This document shows, piece by piece, positions 31,162 to 40,237 of a stretch of DNA of 64,000 bases. Numbering within the stretch: the first letter of the stretch is position 1; every line of letters starts with the position of its first letter. Source of the DNA: JBGANR01 sp044222225 (GTDB taxonomy: Bacteria; Actinomycetota; Actinomycetes; Mycobacteriales; Mycobacteriaceae); the NCBI GenBank assembly GCA_044222225.1, contig JBGANR010000006.1, positions 137,639-201,638 on the forward strand, given 5' to 3'. The position numbers and the translations under genes are program-made. The notes beneath the pieces were generated by a model. The model searched no databases, had not been told where the DNA came from, and saw only the letters and a list, made by a program, of their open reading frames with translations.

Positions 31162-34100
31162 CACCCTCGGCTGCGCGGGAAGCACGAATCCATCCGCGCG
31201 CGCGGCGTCGCCGCGATCGGGGCCGTGTGCCTCGTCGCGTCATTCGTTCAATCGCCCGGGCTCGTCTCGCCCGACACCAAACTCGATCTGACCGCCGACC
31301 CGGTCGGGTTCCTCGCCCGGGCGGCGCACCTCTGGTCGTCGACGGCACCGCTCGGCCAGGTGCAGAACCAGGCGTACGGCTACTTCTTTCCCCACGGCGC
31401 GTTCTTCGCGGCCGGCGACCTCCTCGGCCTACCGGGGTGGGTGACGCAGCGGCTGTGGTGGGCGTTGTTGCTGTTCGCGGGGGTGCTGGGCGTCGTCCGG
31501 CTCGCCGAGGCGCTGGGCGTCGGACGCACGGGCGCACGGATCCTCGCCGGCGCGGCCTATGCGGCGAGCCCGCGCGTCCTCCTCTCGCTCGGCGCCATCT
31601 CCTCGGAGACGCTGCCGATCATGCTGGCGCCGTGGGTGCTGCTTCCGCTGGTCGTCGCGACGTCGCGGCCGGGTGGCGTTCGCACGGGCGGCCTGACGCG
31701 CGGCGGCCGGCTCGATCCCGGACGCGCCCCGCCGACACCTCGGCAGCTCGCCGCGCGGGCCGTCGTGGCCGTCGCGCTGATGGGGGCGGTCAACGCCGTC
31801 GCGACGGCGGCGGCCTGCCTGCCGGCGGCGCTGTGGTGGCTGTGCCACGCCCGTTCGGGGCAAGCGCGGTGGTGGCGGACGTCCGCGTGGCTGGTGGGCC
31901 TCGGCGCGCTCGCCTGCCTGTGGTGGGCGGTGCCGTTGTGGCTGCTCGGACGCGTGAGCCCGCCGTTTCTCGACTACATCGAGTCCTCGCAGACGACCAC
32001 CCGCTGGACCGGCATCGCCGAAGCGCTGCGCGGCGCGTCCGCGTGGACGCCGCACCTGGCCCCCGAGAACCCGGTCCTGCTCTCGCAACCCGCCGCGATC
32101 CTGGCGTCGGGAATCGTCGCAGCACTCGGGCTCGCGGGCCTCGCCGCCCGCGGCATGCCGGCGCGCGGACCACTCGTCGTCATCCTGCTGACGGGCGTCG
32201 TCCTGCTCTGCCTCGGATACGACGGCCCGCTCGGCTCCCCGATCGCCGAGCAGGTGCGGACGTTCCTCGACGCCGCCGGCGCACCGCTGCGCAACGTCCA
32301 CAAACTGGAGCCGGCACTGCGGATCCCGCTGGTCCTCGGCCTGGCCCACCTGTTGGCGGCGGCCCCGATCCCCGGCAACGTGCGAGCAAGACGGGGCTTG
32401 CGGAATCGCCGCCCGGCGCACTGGTTCGCCCATCCCGAATCCCGATCCGTCGATTCCGCAAGCTCCATCTCAGCCCACCCGGTCGATTCCGCAAGCTCCA
32501 TCTCAGCCCACCCGGTCGATTCCGCAAGCTCCATCTCACCCCGGCCGGGGGCGCTCGCCGCGCTCGCGGGCGTGGCGCTCGTGGTCGCGTCCTCGACCGT
32601 GTGGACGGGGTCGGTGGCGGCCCCGGGCGCCTATCGCGAGCTCCCCGACCACTGGCGCGACGCCGCCGCGTGGCTCACAGCGCATTCGACGCCCCCCACA
32701 TCCGCCGACACGCCGATGCGGACGCTCGTCGTGCCGGGCGCGCCGTTCGCCTTCCAGCTCTGGGGCCGCACCCGCGATGAGCCGCTGCAACCGCTGGCCG
32801 AGGCGCCCTGGGTGAGCCGCGACTCGATCCCACTCGTCCCACCGGCCGCGATCCGGGCGCTCGACGTCGTCCAACGCGCGCTCGCCGACGGCCGCGCCGA
32901 ACCCTGGCTGCGCGCGACGCTCGCCGCCCAGGGCATCGGTTTCGTCGCGCTGCGCGCCGACCTCGACCCGTCCGTCGCCCGATCGTCCCCGCCGCTGCTC
33001 GCCCGGCAGGCCCTCGTCGGCGCGGGGTTGCGGCGCGTCGCCGAGTTCGGGTCGGCGGTCGGCCCGGACAGGATCGACGGCGTCGTCACCGACGACGGGC
33101 TGCACCCCGACCTGACCGCGATCGAGATCTACGCCGTCGACGACGCCGTCTTCCCCGGCACCGGACCCGTCGTCATGCCCGTCGACGCGCTGCCCCGGAT
33201 CGCCGGCGGTCCCGAGGCCGTGACGCCGGGACCGGCGCTGCTCGCGTCCGACGCCGCCCGCGCCGGACTGCCCCCCGCCCCCGTCACGGTGACGGATACG
33301 CCGACGGACCGCGAAGTCGACGTCGGACGCGTCGACCACAACGCGTCCGCCCTGCGCACGGCCGACGCCGGTCGACGCACGCAGGGCCGCCTACCCGATT
33401 ACGACACTCCGGATGTACCGCGTACCAGCGCCCGTTGGCTGCTCGCCGGCAGACCCGGCGAGGTGACGGTCTCGGCGTCGAGCTCGGCGTCCGACGCCAC
33501 CCAGCTCGGCCGCGTCGCGCCGGGCTCCTCGCCGGCGGCGGCGTTCGACGGCGATCCGGCGACGAGCTGGCTCTCCGGCGGGCTCACCTCGGCCGTCGAT
33601 CAATGGCTCCGGCTCGACTTCACCCGGCCGCAGCGCAACCTCGCCGTGACGGTGACCGTCGGCCGCGGGCTGGGCTCGCCGACGACGCGGATCCTCGTCC
33701 GCACCCCCGCCGGCACCACGTCTGCGCAGGTCAGAACCGGCGAGCCGACCGTCGTCTACGCGCCGCGGGGCGAGGCGGCCTGGATCGAAGTGCGCTCGGT
33801 GGGCACCGAGAACGGGTCGGCGGGCACCCAGTTCGCCGTCGCCGAGCTCGCACTCGCCGTCGACGCCGCGCCGACGCCGATCGCCCGCGACGTCCTCGTT
33901 CCGGCGCCGCCCGCCGACGCCCCGGTCGCCGGGTGGCGGCTGCGCACCGAGCTTCCCGGCCGCGGCACGTGCGTCGAAGGTCCCGCGCAGACGCAGTGCG
34001 CGGCCTCGCTGGGGATCGCGCCCGAGGAGCGTCTCGCCCGGACGCTGACGGTGCCGGCCGCGACGTCCGTCACCGCGTCGCTCACCGTCCACGCGCGGCC

Positions 34101-35634
34101 GGGACCGACGCTCTCGCGACTGCTCGCGACGCCCGGCGTGCTGACGGCGTCCGGCGCCGCCGACGTCGCCGATCCCCGCGGCGCGGCGGGCGCGGGCGTC
34201 GACGGCGACCCGCGCACCGTCTGGACACCGCGGCCCGGCAGTCGGGATCCGGCCGTTCTGCGCATCCGGCTGCCGCGGCCCGAGCGTGTCACGGCACTGC
34301 GGATCACCCCGCCCGCCACGGCGTATCCGGCGCGGCCGACGCTCATCGCCGTCGATCTCGGCGACGGCAGGCAGGTCCGCGAGGTGCCGGCCGACGGCGT
34401 CGTGCGCCTGACGGGGGCGACGACGTCGCAGGTCACGGTCGTGATCCTCGATTCGGTCGACACGCTCGACGTCAACTCGCTGGGCTTCGGCGAGCCCGCG
34501 CCTGCGGGTTTCGCGGAGGCGATTCCGCTCGGGCCCGGCGACGTTCCCGTGGCGCCGACGCCCGACCCGAACCGGATCGTCGACGTCGGTTGCGCGGACG
34601 GCCCTGTGTTGACGACTTCCGGGCTGACGGCGGCCGGGCGGACCGTCGCTTTCCGGCTCCGGGCGAACGCCGCCGACCTCGCCGCCGGCCGGGCCGTCAC
34701 CGCGACGCCGTGCTCGGCCGAACCGGTGGCCCTACCGGCGGGCGAGGTCGCGCTGACGACCGCGGGCGGCGACGGGTTCGCCGTGACCGACGCGGAGCTG
34801 ACCGCGGTCGGGACGCGCGCGCCGGCCGCTGCCCCGGCCCCCGCCACAACTGCGGCCCCGGCTCCGACTGCGGCTCCGGCCCCGACTGCGGTTCCAGCCC
34901 CGGCGGCGGCTCCGATCGAGTGGACGCCCGCCCGGCGCGTCGTCGACGTACCGGCGTCCGGCGTCGCCCGGGTGCTCGTCGTGCCGGAGGCGACGAATCC
35001 CGGCTGGCACGCGTCGCTCGACGGCGTGGAACTGACGCCCGTCACCGTCAGCGGCTGGCAGCAGGGCTGGGTCCTGCCGCCGGGGGCGTCCGGCCGCGTC
35101 GTGATGACCTTTCCGCTGGACCGGCCGTATCGCTGGGCGTTGTTCGGGGGCCTGGCGCTGCTGCCGATCGTGGTGCTGGCGGCTGTGCTGCCCGGTCGTC
35201 GCCGAGGCCGGGACATAGCACTCACCGCGCGACCGGAGAGCACCGACCGGCCCCGATCGTCGCGGCACGCCGGGCGAGGGCTCGCGGCGGTCGGCGTCGT
35301 CGCGGCGTGCGGGCTCGTCGGCGGCCCGGCGGGGGCGGCGCTCGGCATGATCGGCGCCGCCTGCGGGCTGCGCGGTGCGCCGTATCGCCGACCGGACGTT
35401 TTTGCCCTCGTCGCGGGCGGCGCGGCAGCGGCCTCGGCGTTTGCGCTGGCCAGAGGCCCGTGGCTGTCCGAAGCCGGCTACGCCGGCGCGTCCTGGCCGG
35501 CCCAGCTCGCGGCGCTCGTGGCCCTGGCGGCGGTCGGCGGCGCGGCCGTCTCCGGCAACGTGCCGGCGCCCCGGCGTCGTATCGGACGCCCTACAGCGTC
35601 GTCGCGACAATTATTGTCGCAACGACCCGTATAG
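31084..35634 (+). CDS. aftD: Alpha-(1->3)-arabinofuranosyltransferase AftD-type (DUF3367, GT-C)
   Basis: About 1516 residues if started at CTG 31084; the M. tuberculosis enzyme has about 1400. The signature SFVQSPGLVSPDTKLDLTADPVGFLARAAHLW followed by NQAYGYFFPHG identifies the family. The N-terminal part is a polytopic GT-C glycosyltransferase. Two F5/8-type carbohydrate-binding modules follow (FDGDPATSWLSG, VDGDPRTVWTPR), then an Ala/Pro linker and C-terminal membrane helices. It builds the branched arabinan of arabinogalactan and lipoarabinomannan outside the membrane. No ATG, GTG or TTG occurs in frame between about 30850 and 31225; GTG 31225 would cut the first helix. CTG 31084, overlapping the previous stop and 6 nt after AGGA, is the best candidate. 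It contains an in-frame 33-bp triplication. Confidence 0.88.
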   Translation: MTEPDEPTPERHPSRRPGSALTEPDEHPRLRGKHESIRARGVAAIGAVCLVASFVQSPGLVSPDTKLDLTADPVGFLARAAHLWSSTAPLGQVQNQAYGYFFPHGAFFAAGDLLGLPGWVTQRLWWALLLFAGVLGVVRLAEALGVGRTGARILAGAAYAASPRVLLSLGAISSETLPIMLAPWVLLPLVVATSRPGGVRTGGLTRGGRLDPGRAPPTPRQLAARAVVAVALMGAVNAVATAAACLPAALWWLCHARSGQARWWRTSAWLVGLGALACLWWAVPLWLLGRVSPPFLDYIESSQTTTRWTGIAEALRGASAWTPHLAPENPVLLSQPAAILASGIVAALGLAGLAARGMPARGPLVVILLTGVVLLCLGYDGPLGSPIAEQVRTFLDAAGAPLRNVHKLEPALRIPLVLGLAHLLAAAPIPGNVRARRGLRNRRPAHWFAHPESRSVDSASSISAHPVDSASSISAHPVDSASSISPRPGALAALAGVALVVASSTVWTGSVAAPGAYRELPDHWRDAAAWLTAHSTPPTSADTPMRTLVVPGAPFAFQLWGRTRDEPLQPLAEAPWVSRDSIPLVPPAAIRALDVVQRALADGRAEPWLRATLAAQGIGFVALRADLDPSVARSSPPLLARQALVGAGLRRVAEFGSAVGPDRIDGVVTDDGLHPDLTAIEIYAVDDAVFPGTGPVVMPVDALPRIAGGPEAVTPGPALLASDAARAGLPPAPVTVTDTPTDREVDVGRVDHNASALRTADAGRRTQGRLPDYDTPDVPRTSARWLLAGRPGEVTVSASSSASDATQLGRVAPGSSPAAAFDGDPATSWLSGGLTSAVDQWLRLDFTRPQRNLAVTVTVGRGLGSPTTRILVRTPAGTTSAQVRTGEPTVVYAPRGEAAWIEVRSVGTENGSAGTQFAVAELALAVDAAPTPIARDVLVPAPPADAPVAGWRLRTELPGRGTCVEGPAQTQCAASLGIAPEERLARTLTVPAATSVTASLTVHARPGPTLSRLLATPGVLTASGAADVADPRGAAGAGVDGDPRTVWTPRPGSRDPAVLRIRLPRPERVTALRITPPATAYPARPTLIAVDLGDGRQVREVPADGVVRLTGATTSQVTVVILDSVDTLDVNSLGFGEPAPAGFAEAIPLGPGDVPVAPTPDPNRIVDVGCADGPVLTTSGLTAAGRTVAFRLRANAADLAAGRAVTATPCSAEPVALPAGEVALTTAGGDGFAVTDAELTAVGTRAPAAAPAPATTAAPAPTAAPAPTAVPAPAAAPIEWTPARRVVDVPASGVARVLVVPEATNPGWHASLDGVELTPVTVSGWQQGWVLPPGASGRVVMTFPLDRPYRWALFGGLALLPIVVLAAVLPGRRRGRDIALTARPESTDRPRSSRHAGRGLAAVGVVAACGLVGGPAGAALGMIGAACGLRGAPYRRPDVFALVAGGAAAASAFALARGPWLSEAGYAGASWPAQLAALVALAAVGGAAVSGNVPAPRRRIGRPTASSRQLLSQRPV
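32449..32547 (+). repeat. Three tandem 33-bp units inside aftD
   Basis: Units 32449-32481, 32482-32514 and 32515-32547 begin GTCGATTCCGCAAGCTCCAT and encode VDSASSISAHP three times; the third copy diverges at its end. A partial inverted relative (GGCTTGCGGAATCG) lies just upstream, near 32395. Copies of the core also occur at 13757-13778 and, inverted, at 44405-44426. The insertion falls in an extracytoplasmic or loop segment and keeps the aftD frame open. Confidence 0.8.
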
Positions 35635-36749
35635 CCACCCGATATGACGCCGCCCCTCCGGCGTCGCAGCCGATCCCGCGCCGGCGACTCGACGAGCGCG
35701 TAGCTCACGGCCGCGACGCCGGTCGAAAGCCCGAGCGTCACCACCCACACGACGGCCGTCGAGCCGTGGAACGGCGGCACGCCGAGCAGCCCGAACACCG
35801 CGCCGAGCACCGCGACGTGCCAGATGAAGATGCCGTACGACCAGCGGCCGAGCGCCTGCAGCGGCGCCGACGCCAACAGCCGATGCCGGCCGTCGCCGAG
35901 CACCAGCGGCGTCAGCAGTCCGGCGGCGGCGACGGCACCGAGCACGATCTTCATCACGAACTGCTCGGGGCCGACGTCGCCGAGACCCGTCGGCCCGGCC
36001 AGCGGCGTACAGGCGGCCGCGTAGGCAAGCGCGGCCACGGGCCAGGCGAATCGGGCACGCACCGGCCGGCGACCGGTCCGTTCCGTCTGCAGTTCGGCGA
36101 GCACCATCCCGACGACGAACCACAACAGATGCCCGGGAAGCCAGTTCTTCGGCTCGACGCCCGGGACGGCCAGACCCGCGGCCAGCGGTCCCCAGGCGAG
36201 CGAGGCCAGCCCGACGCCGGCGAGCACCGGCACCCGCCGCCGCACCGGCACGCGGGCGAGGGCCGCACCGAACAGCGGCAGCACCAGATAGAAGGTCACT
36301 TCGACGGACAGGCTCCACAGCTGCGTGAGCCCGGGTGTCAGGACGCCGGGCACGTAGACCTGGGTGAGGGTGAGGTGCGCGAACCACTCGGCGGGCGTCG
36401 CCGACCGCGCCGGCGGGAACAACGCGAGCACGACGATCACGCAGCACAGATACGCCGGCAGGATCCGGACCGCGCGATGCGTCAGATATCGGCGCGCATT
36501 CGGCCGGGGGCCGGCGTCCCGGGCCGCCGCGGCATGGGGGCGCCACAGGAGGAATCCCGACAGCGCGAAGAACACCGCGACGGACAGGTCGAGGCGTCCG
36601 GCGAACCGCCCAAACACCGAATCGTCGACGGCGGCCGTCTGGAAAGCGACATGCGTCGTCGCCACTCCGATCGCCGCCACGGCCCGCACGCCCTCCAGCG
36701 GCGCGCTGAACCCCGTTCCCCTCGCGTCAACGCTCGCGGAATCGACCAT
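35478..36749 (-). CDS. Membrane acyltransferase, acyltransferase-3 family (Rv0228-like)
   Basis: 423 residues with about ten membrane helices. The family's catalytic His lies in IGVATTHVAFQ near residue 33, and LSVAVFFALSGFLLWRP and QLWSLSVEVTFYLVLPL are typical acyltransferase-3 segments. Such enzymes O-acylate extracytoplasmic sugars or lipids; the acceptor here is unknown but the aftD neighbourhood suggests an envelope glycan. Conserved sequence ends near VSYALVESPARDRLRRR; the frame continues about 55 residues and overlaps the 3' end of aftD antisense by 157 nt. Start ATG 36749. Confidence 0.85.
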   Translation of the reverse strand: MVDSASVDARGTGFSAPLEGVRAVAAIGVATTHVAFQTAAVDDSVFGRFAGRLDLSVAVFFALSGFLLWRPHAAAARDAGPRPNARRYLTHRAVRILPAYLCCVIVVLALFPPARSATPAEWFAHLTLTQVYVPGVLTPGLTQLWSLSVEVTFYLVLPLFGAALARVPVRRRVPVLAGVGLASLAWGPLAAGLAVPGVEPKNWLPGHLLWFVVGMVLAELQTERTGRRPVRARFAWPVAALAYAAACTPLAGPTGLGDVGPEQFVMKIVLGAVAAAGLLTPLVLGDGRHRLLASAPLQALGRWSYGIFIWHVAVLGAVFGLLGVPPFHGSTAVVWVVTLGLSTGVAAVSYALVESPARDRLRRRRGGVISGGYTGRCDNNCRDDAVGRPIRRRGAGTLPETAAPPTAARATSAASWAGQDAPA

Positions 36750-36818
36750 CGCTGATGAATCTACGTCGTTTCGCGGCTGTTAGCCTTCAACGAGGTCCAC
36801 GACGCCGCCCGATCCACT

Positions 36819-36866
36819 GATGGCCGCTGCCGCGGCGGGAACTGATAGCCGCTGCCGCGGCGGGAA
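36819..36866 (+). repeat. 23-bp tandem direct repeat upstream of the DUF3068 gene
   Basis: GATGGCCGCTGCCGCGGCGG plus GAA (36819-36841) recurs with one mismatch at 36844-36866, a 25-bp period. The second copy ends just before the GAGGAGG ribosome site of the DUF3068 gene. Each unit contains the palindrome GCCGCTGCCGCGGC-like core, so it could form alternative stems in the leader. Confidence 0.6.
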
Positions 36867-36877
36867 GAGGAGGCCAC

Positions 36878-38329
36878 ATGGCGGCACCCGGCCGGGTCAA
36901 GACGGTCGTCGGCGCCGCCGCTGTGGCCGTCGGCGTCGCGCTGCTCGTCATCGCCGCCGCGATCCCACTGTGGATCGCCCCGAATCTGACGAAGACCCCC
37001 CTCGACCTCGACGTCACCACCGTCTCGCGCTCCGAGGCCGCCCCGGGAGCCACCGGCGATGCCGCCCGCTATCCCGCGCAGGTCCTCGATCGCTGCTCAC
37101 TGACCGGCCGCCGGGCCGTCGTGACGCCGGCGGAGGTCACGGCGCAGCGCCGGGTCATCGTCGTCGAACCGTCCGATTCCGAGCGGATGACGCTGCAGGC
37201 CGGCCAGGTGGTCAAGATCGACGCGCTGCTCAAGGACGGCAAGCGCGTCGAGCCGACGCTCCCGGGCGAGGGCCAGTCGATCCTCTGCGACAGCGCGCTG
37301 CTCACCGCGACCATCGACACGACGACCATCGACCGCATCTCGGCCCTGCCCAAGCGGGGACAGTCCTCGTTGCGCACCGAGGAGCGCGCCGACGAGGGTG
37401 GCGTCGTCGACATCGAGGACCGGCGCGGCCTGCAGTACAAGTTCCCGTTCGACGTCCGCGCGTCGCGGAACTACACCTACTTCGACCTCACCTCGCGCAC
37501 GCCGCAGAGCCTGCAGTTCGTCGAGGAGACGACCGTCCAGGGCCTGCGTGTGCTGCATTACAGCCAGGCCATCGCGCCGGTGCGGCTGTCGGACCTGCCC
37601 AGCGCGGACGACGCGCCGGCGCTCGGCACGACGCTCACGATGCCCGCGCGCTGGTGGGGCCTGCCCAAGCTGACGCCGCGCACCGCCGAGAACTCCGTGA
37701 GCATGGTCCGCTGGGCGCAGACGACCCGCGACCTGTGGGTCGAGCCCGCCACCGGCACCATCGTCAAGGGTTCCGAGCACGTCCACCAGTACTACGCGTC
37801 GTACGATCCGGGCACCGACCCGCTCGTGCCCGCCGACTTCCAGCTGACGGCGCTCAAGATGACGGCGACCTTCGACGACGAGACCCAACGCTCGCAGGCG
37901 AACGTGGCGCGTACGGGCGCCGACCAGATCACGCTGCTCGGCACGACGCTGCCGATCGCCGTCGGCGCGGCCGGCGGCGTGTTGCTGCTGGTGGGGGCCG
38001 CGTTCCTCATCATGGGCGGCCGGGACGAGGCGAGCGCGCTGCGCGGTCGCCGCCGGGGCCCGCCGATGCCCGCGCCGGCGACGGCTCCGTTCGGCGAGAA
38101 CGTCCGGCGACGGGTGCCGAGCGACGCGCCCCGCCTCGACGAGTACGAGCCGTATCACCCGCCGGCGCCCAAGCGGCCGGTCCAGGCGGACTGGCCGGTC
38201 GATCCGCACGGACCGGTCGGTTCGGCCGGTGCTGTCGGTGCGCCGGAGGTCCCGCGGGCCGACGACCGCTCTTGGCCCGCGTCTCCTCCGCAGTCGACCG
38301 GCAGGCACCGCAAGCCCGGCCGGCCTTAG
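36878..38329 (+). CDS. DUF3068 (PorA-family annotated) membrane-anchored protein, Rv0227c-like
   Basis: 483 residues; ATG 36878 follows GAGGAGG. There is an N-terminal membrane helix (residues 8-30) and a large extracytoplasmic beta-rich domain typical of DUF3068 (ALLTATIDTTTIDRIS, KFPFDVRASRNYTYFDLTSR, VHQYYASYDPG). A second membrane helix lies near residue 365 (LPIAVGAAGGVLLLVGAAFLIMGG), then a cytosolic Pro/Arg-rich tail. The M. tuberculosis homologue Rv0227c is reported essential, with unclear function in the envelope. The next gene begins 4 nt after the stop, so they form an operon. Confidence 0.88.
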   Translation: MAAPGRVKTVVGAAAVAVGVALLVIAAAIPLWIAPNLTKTPLDLDVTTVSRSEAAPGATGDAARYPAQVLDRCSLTGRRAVVTPAEVTAQRRVIVVEPSDSERMTLQAGQVVKIDALLKDGKRVEPTLPGEGQSILCDSALLTATIDTTTIDRISALPKRGQSSLRTEERADEGGVVDIEDRRGLQYKFPFDVRASRNYTYFDLTSRTPQSLQFVEETTVQGLRVLHYSQAIAPVRLSDLPSADDAPALGTTLTMPARWWGLPKLTPRTAENSVSMVRWAQTTRDLWVEPATGTIVKGSEHVHQYYASYDPGTDPLVPADFQLTALKMTATFDDETQRSQANVARTGADQITLLGTTLPIAVGAAGGVLLLVGAAFLIMGGRDEASALRGRRRGPPMPAPATAPFGENVRRRVPSDAPRLDEYEPYHPPAPKRPVQADWPVDPHGPVGSAGAVGAPEVPRADDRSWPASPPQSTGRHRKPGRP

Positions 38330-38332
38330 GCG

Positions 38333-40183
38333 GTGGCGCGGCCGGACCGCGTCCGACGCGGCAGGCACCGGCGCGTCGGCCTCACGCGGCGGGTATCGCG
38401 GACCTGGGCCCTGCCGGCCTGGACCGCATCGCTGACCGCGGTCGAACTCGCGCAGCTCGCCCACCCCGGCCACCTGCTGGTCCGCGACGCCGTCTCCACC
38501 CCGCGGACGTTCCCGACGGCATCGGCCCTCGGACTCGGCGACGCTCCCCCGCGCGCCGTCCCGCAGGAATGGCTGCTGGTGATACTCACCACGGTCGTCG
38601 ACGGCGGGGTCGTCGTGCGGGTCCTGCTTGCAGCGAGTCTCATCGCGGCCGGCATCGGTTTCGGCCGCCTCGCCGCCGCCGTCGTCCCCCGCGCACGCCT
38701 TGCCGGGACGCTGGCCGCCGCGACCGTCGGAATCTGGAATCCCTTTGTCGCAGAACGACTTTCGCAGGGACACTGGTCGTTGCTCGCGAGCCTCGCGGCG
38801 CTGCCGTGGCTGACACTGGCGGCCCTGCGGCTGTGCGCCGACCGCCGCGCCACCCCGACGCCGGTCGTCTCGATCGGCCTGTGGTCGGCCGTCGCGGGGC
38901 TGACGCCCACCGGCTCGCTGCTCGCCGCCGCGGTACTGCTGGCCTTCCTCCCCCGCGCGCTGCGCCGCACGACGACCCCCGGCGGCGGCACGCGACATCG
39001 CCGGATTCTGGGAGCGGCGGTCCTGTGGCTCGCGACGGCCGCACCGTGGCTGACGGCCGCGGCCCTCGGCGGCGGCGCCACGACGGCGTCGGCCCGGTCC
39101 GCCGAGCTGTTCGCCGGCCGCGCCGAGCCCGGGTTGGGAACACTCGGCTCGCTCGCCGGGCTCGGCGGCATCTGGAACGCCGACGCCGTGCCCGGCAGTC
39201 GCACGACCCCGTGGGCGGCGGTAGCCACGGCCGTCCTGCTGACGGTCGTCGCCGCCGGCGGTGTGGCGCTCGGCCGCGCGGCCGGCGGCCGGCCGGGCCT
39301 GCGGGGCCGCGTCGCCCCGTCGGTACCGGGCCGGACCGAGCTTGGCCGGGGCCGGCCACTGCGTCCGGTCTGGGCACTGGCCGCCGCCGGAATCCTGCTG
39401 CCGGCGCTGGCCGCGACGGCACCCGGGCTCGTCGTGGCCGGTTGGGCCGTCGAGACCATCCCGGGCGCCGCGCTGTTCCGCGACACGCAGAAATGGGTCG
39501 CGCTCGCCGTCCCGGCGTACGCGATCACGGCCGCGGCGGCGACCGGGGCGATCGCGGCCCGACTTGGCCGAGGTCGTGTGGCCAGAAACGGTCGGGTCGT
39601 CCGGCTGGCTGCCGGGGCCACGATCGTCACCGCCGTCATCGCACCGCTCCCCGACCTCGTCGCACTCGACGCCCTACGGCCCGTCGCCTATCCACCCGGC
39701 TGGGTCGCGACGGCCGGCTCCGTCCGAGGTCCCGGCGACGCGCTCCTGCTGCCCGCTGGACAGATCCGGCGTTATTCGTTCGCGCACGCCCCCGCGGTCG
39801 ATCCGCTTCCGCGGCTGCTGCGGGTCGACACCCTGACCGACACCGCGCTGCGGGTCGACGGCGTCCTCGTCGACGACGCCCCCGACAGCAGGGCCGCCCG
39901 GGCTCGCCGCGCGGCGGCCGCTCCGGACGGCGCGGTCGCCCTCGCCGCCCTCGGCGTCGGCTGGGTGGTGGTCGAAGGCGAACCGCCGCCACTGCCCGCC
40001 GGCCTCGAAATCGCTTCTGCGACAAGCGGACTCACCGTGTACGCCGTTCCCGGCCCGATCACCGGCCACACACCGGACGCCGCGCGACGCGCGGCCGCGA
40101 TCGCCGCCCATCTGGCCTGGATCGCCGTCGGCCTCGGCTGCGCGGCATCGGCCCTGCGCACCCGGCGGCGAAAACTACGCTGA
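38333..40183 (+). CDS. Polytopic membrane protein, Rv0226c-like (GT-C-like)
   Basis: 616 residues from GTG 38333, 4 nt after the previous gene. About a dozen hydrophobic segments. The segment VGIWNPFVAERLSQGHWSLL near residue 130 is highly characteristic of this Mycobacteriales family and resembles the loop of GT-C-type transferases. A C-terminal soluble part includes DALLLPAGQIRRYSFAHAPAVDPLPRLLRVDTLTD. Function is unproven; placement with aftD and DUF3068 argues for a role in mycolyl-arabinogalactan or lipoglycan assembly. A palindromic element covers its stop and the gap to the convergent glycosyltransferase. Confidence 0.8.
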   Translation: MARPDRVRRGRHRRVGLTRRVSRTWALPAWTASLTAVELAQLAHPGHLLVRDAVSTPRTFPTASALGLGDAPPRAVPQEWLLVILTTVVDGGVVVRVLLAASLIAAGIGFGRLAAAVVPRARLAGTLAAATVGIWNPFVAERLSQGHWSLLASLAALPWLTLAALRLCADRRATPTPVVSIGLWSAVAGLTPTGSLLAAAVLLAFLPRALRRTTTPGGGTRHRRILGAAVLWLATAAPWLTAAALGGGATTASARSAELFAGRAEPGLGTLGSLAGLGGIWNADAVPGSRTTPWAAVATAVLLTVVAAGGVALGRAAGGRPGLRGRVAPSVPGRTELGRGRPLRPVWALAAAGILLPALAATAPGLVVAGWAVETIPGAALFRDTQKWVALAVPAYAITAAAATGAIAARLGRGRVARNGRVVRLAAGATIVTAVIAPLPDLVALDALRPVAYPPGWVATAGSVRGPGDALLLPAGQIRRYSFAHAPAVDPLPRLLRVDTLTDTALRVDGVLVDDAPDSRAARARRAAAAPDGAVALAALGVGWVVVEGEPPPLPAGLEIASATSGLTVYAVPGPITGHTPDAARRAAAIAAHLAWIAVGLGCAASALRTRRRKLR

Positions 40184-40224
40184 GCAGGGCTTCGCGACGT
40201 ATATCGCCGCGTCCGTCCGCTCAG
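40180..40224. repeat. Palindromic element between convergent genes, related to the methyltransferase insert
   Basis: The outer arms CTGAGC (40180-40185) and GCTCAG (40219-40224) enclose the near-palindrome TTCGCGACG-TATAT-CGCCGCG (40191-40211). The element overlaps the stop of the Rv0226c-like gene and is followed by CAACAG. Its core is almost the same as the inverse of the core at 41719-41737, and the flank CTCAGCAACAG is also shared. Confidence 0.55.
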
Positions 40225-40237
40225 CAACAGGTACTGG

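Noticed and set aside
33435..36755. 1106-codon plus-strand frame overlapping the aftD 3' half and the acyltransferase
   Set aside because: It runs in a different frame through aftD and antisense through the acyltransferase, with Arg-rich translation and no motif.
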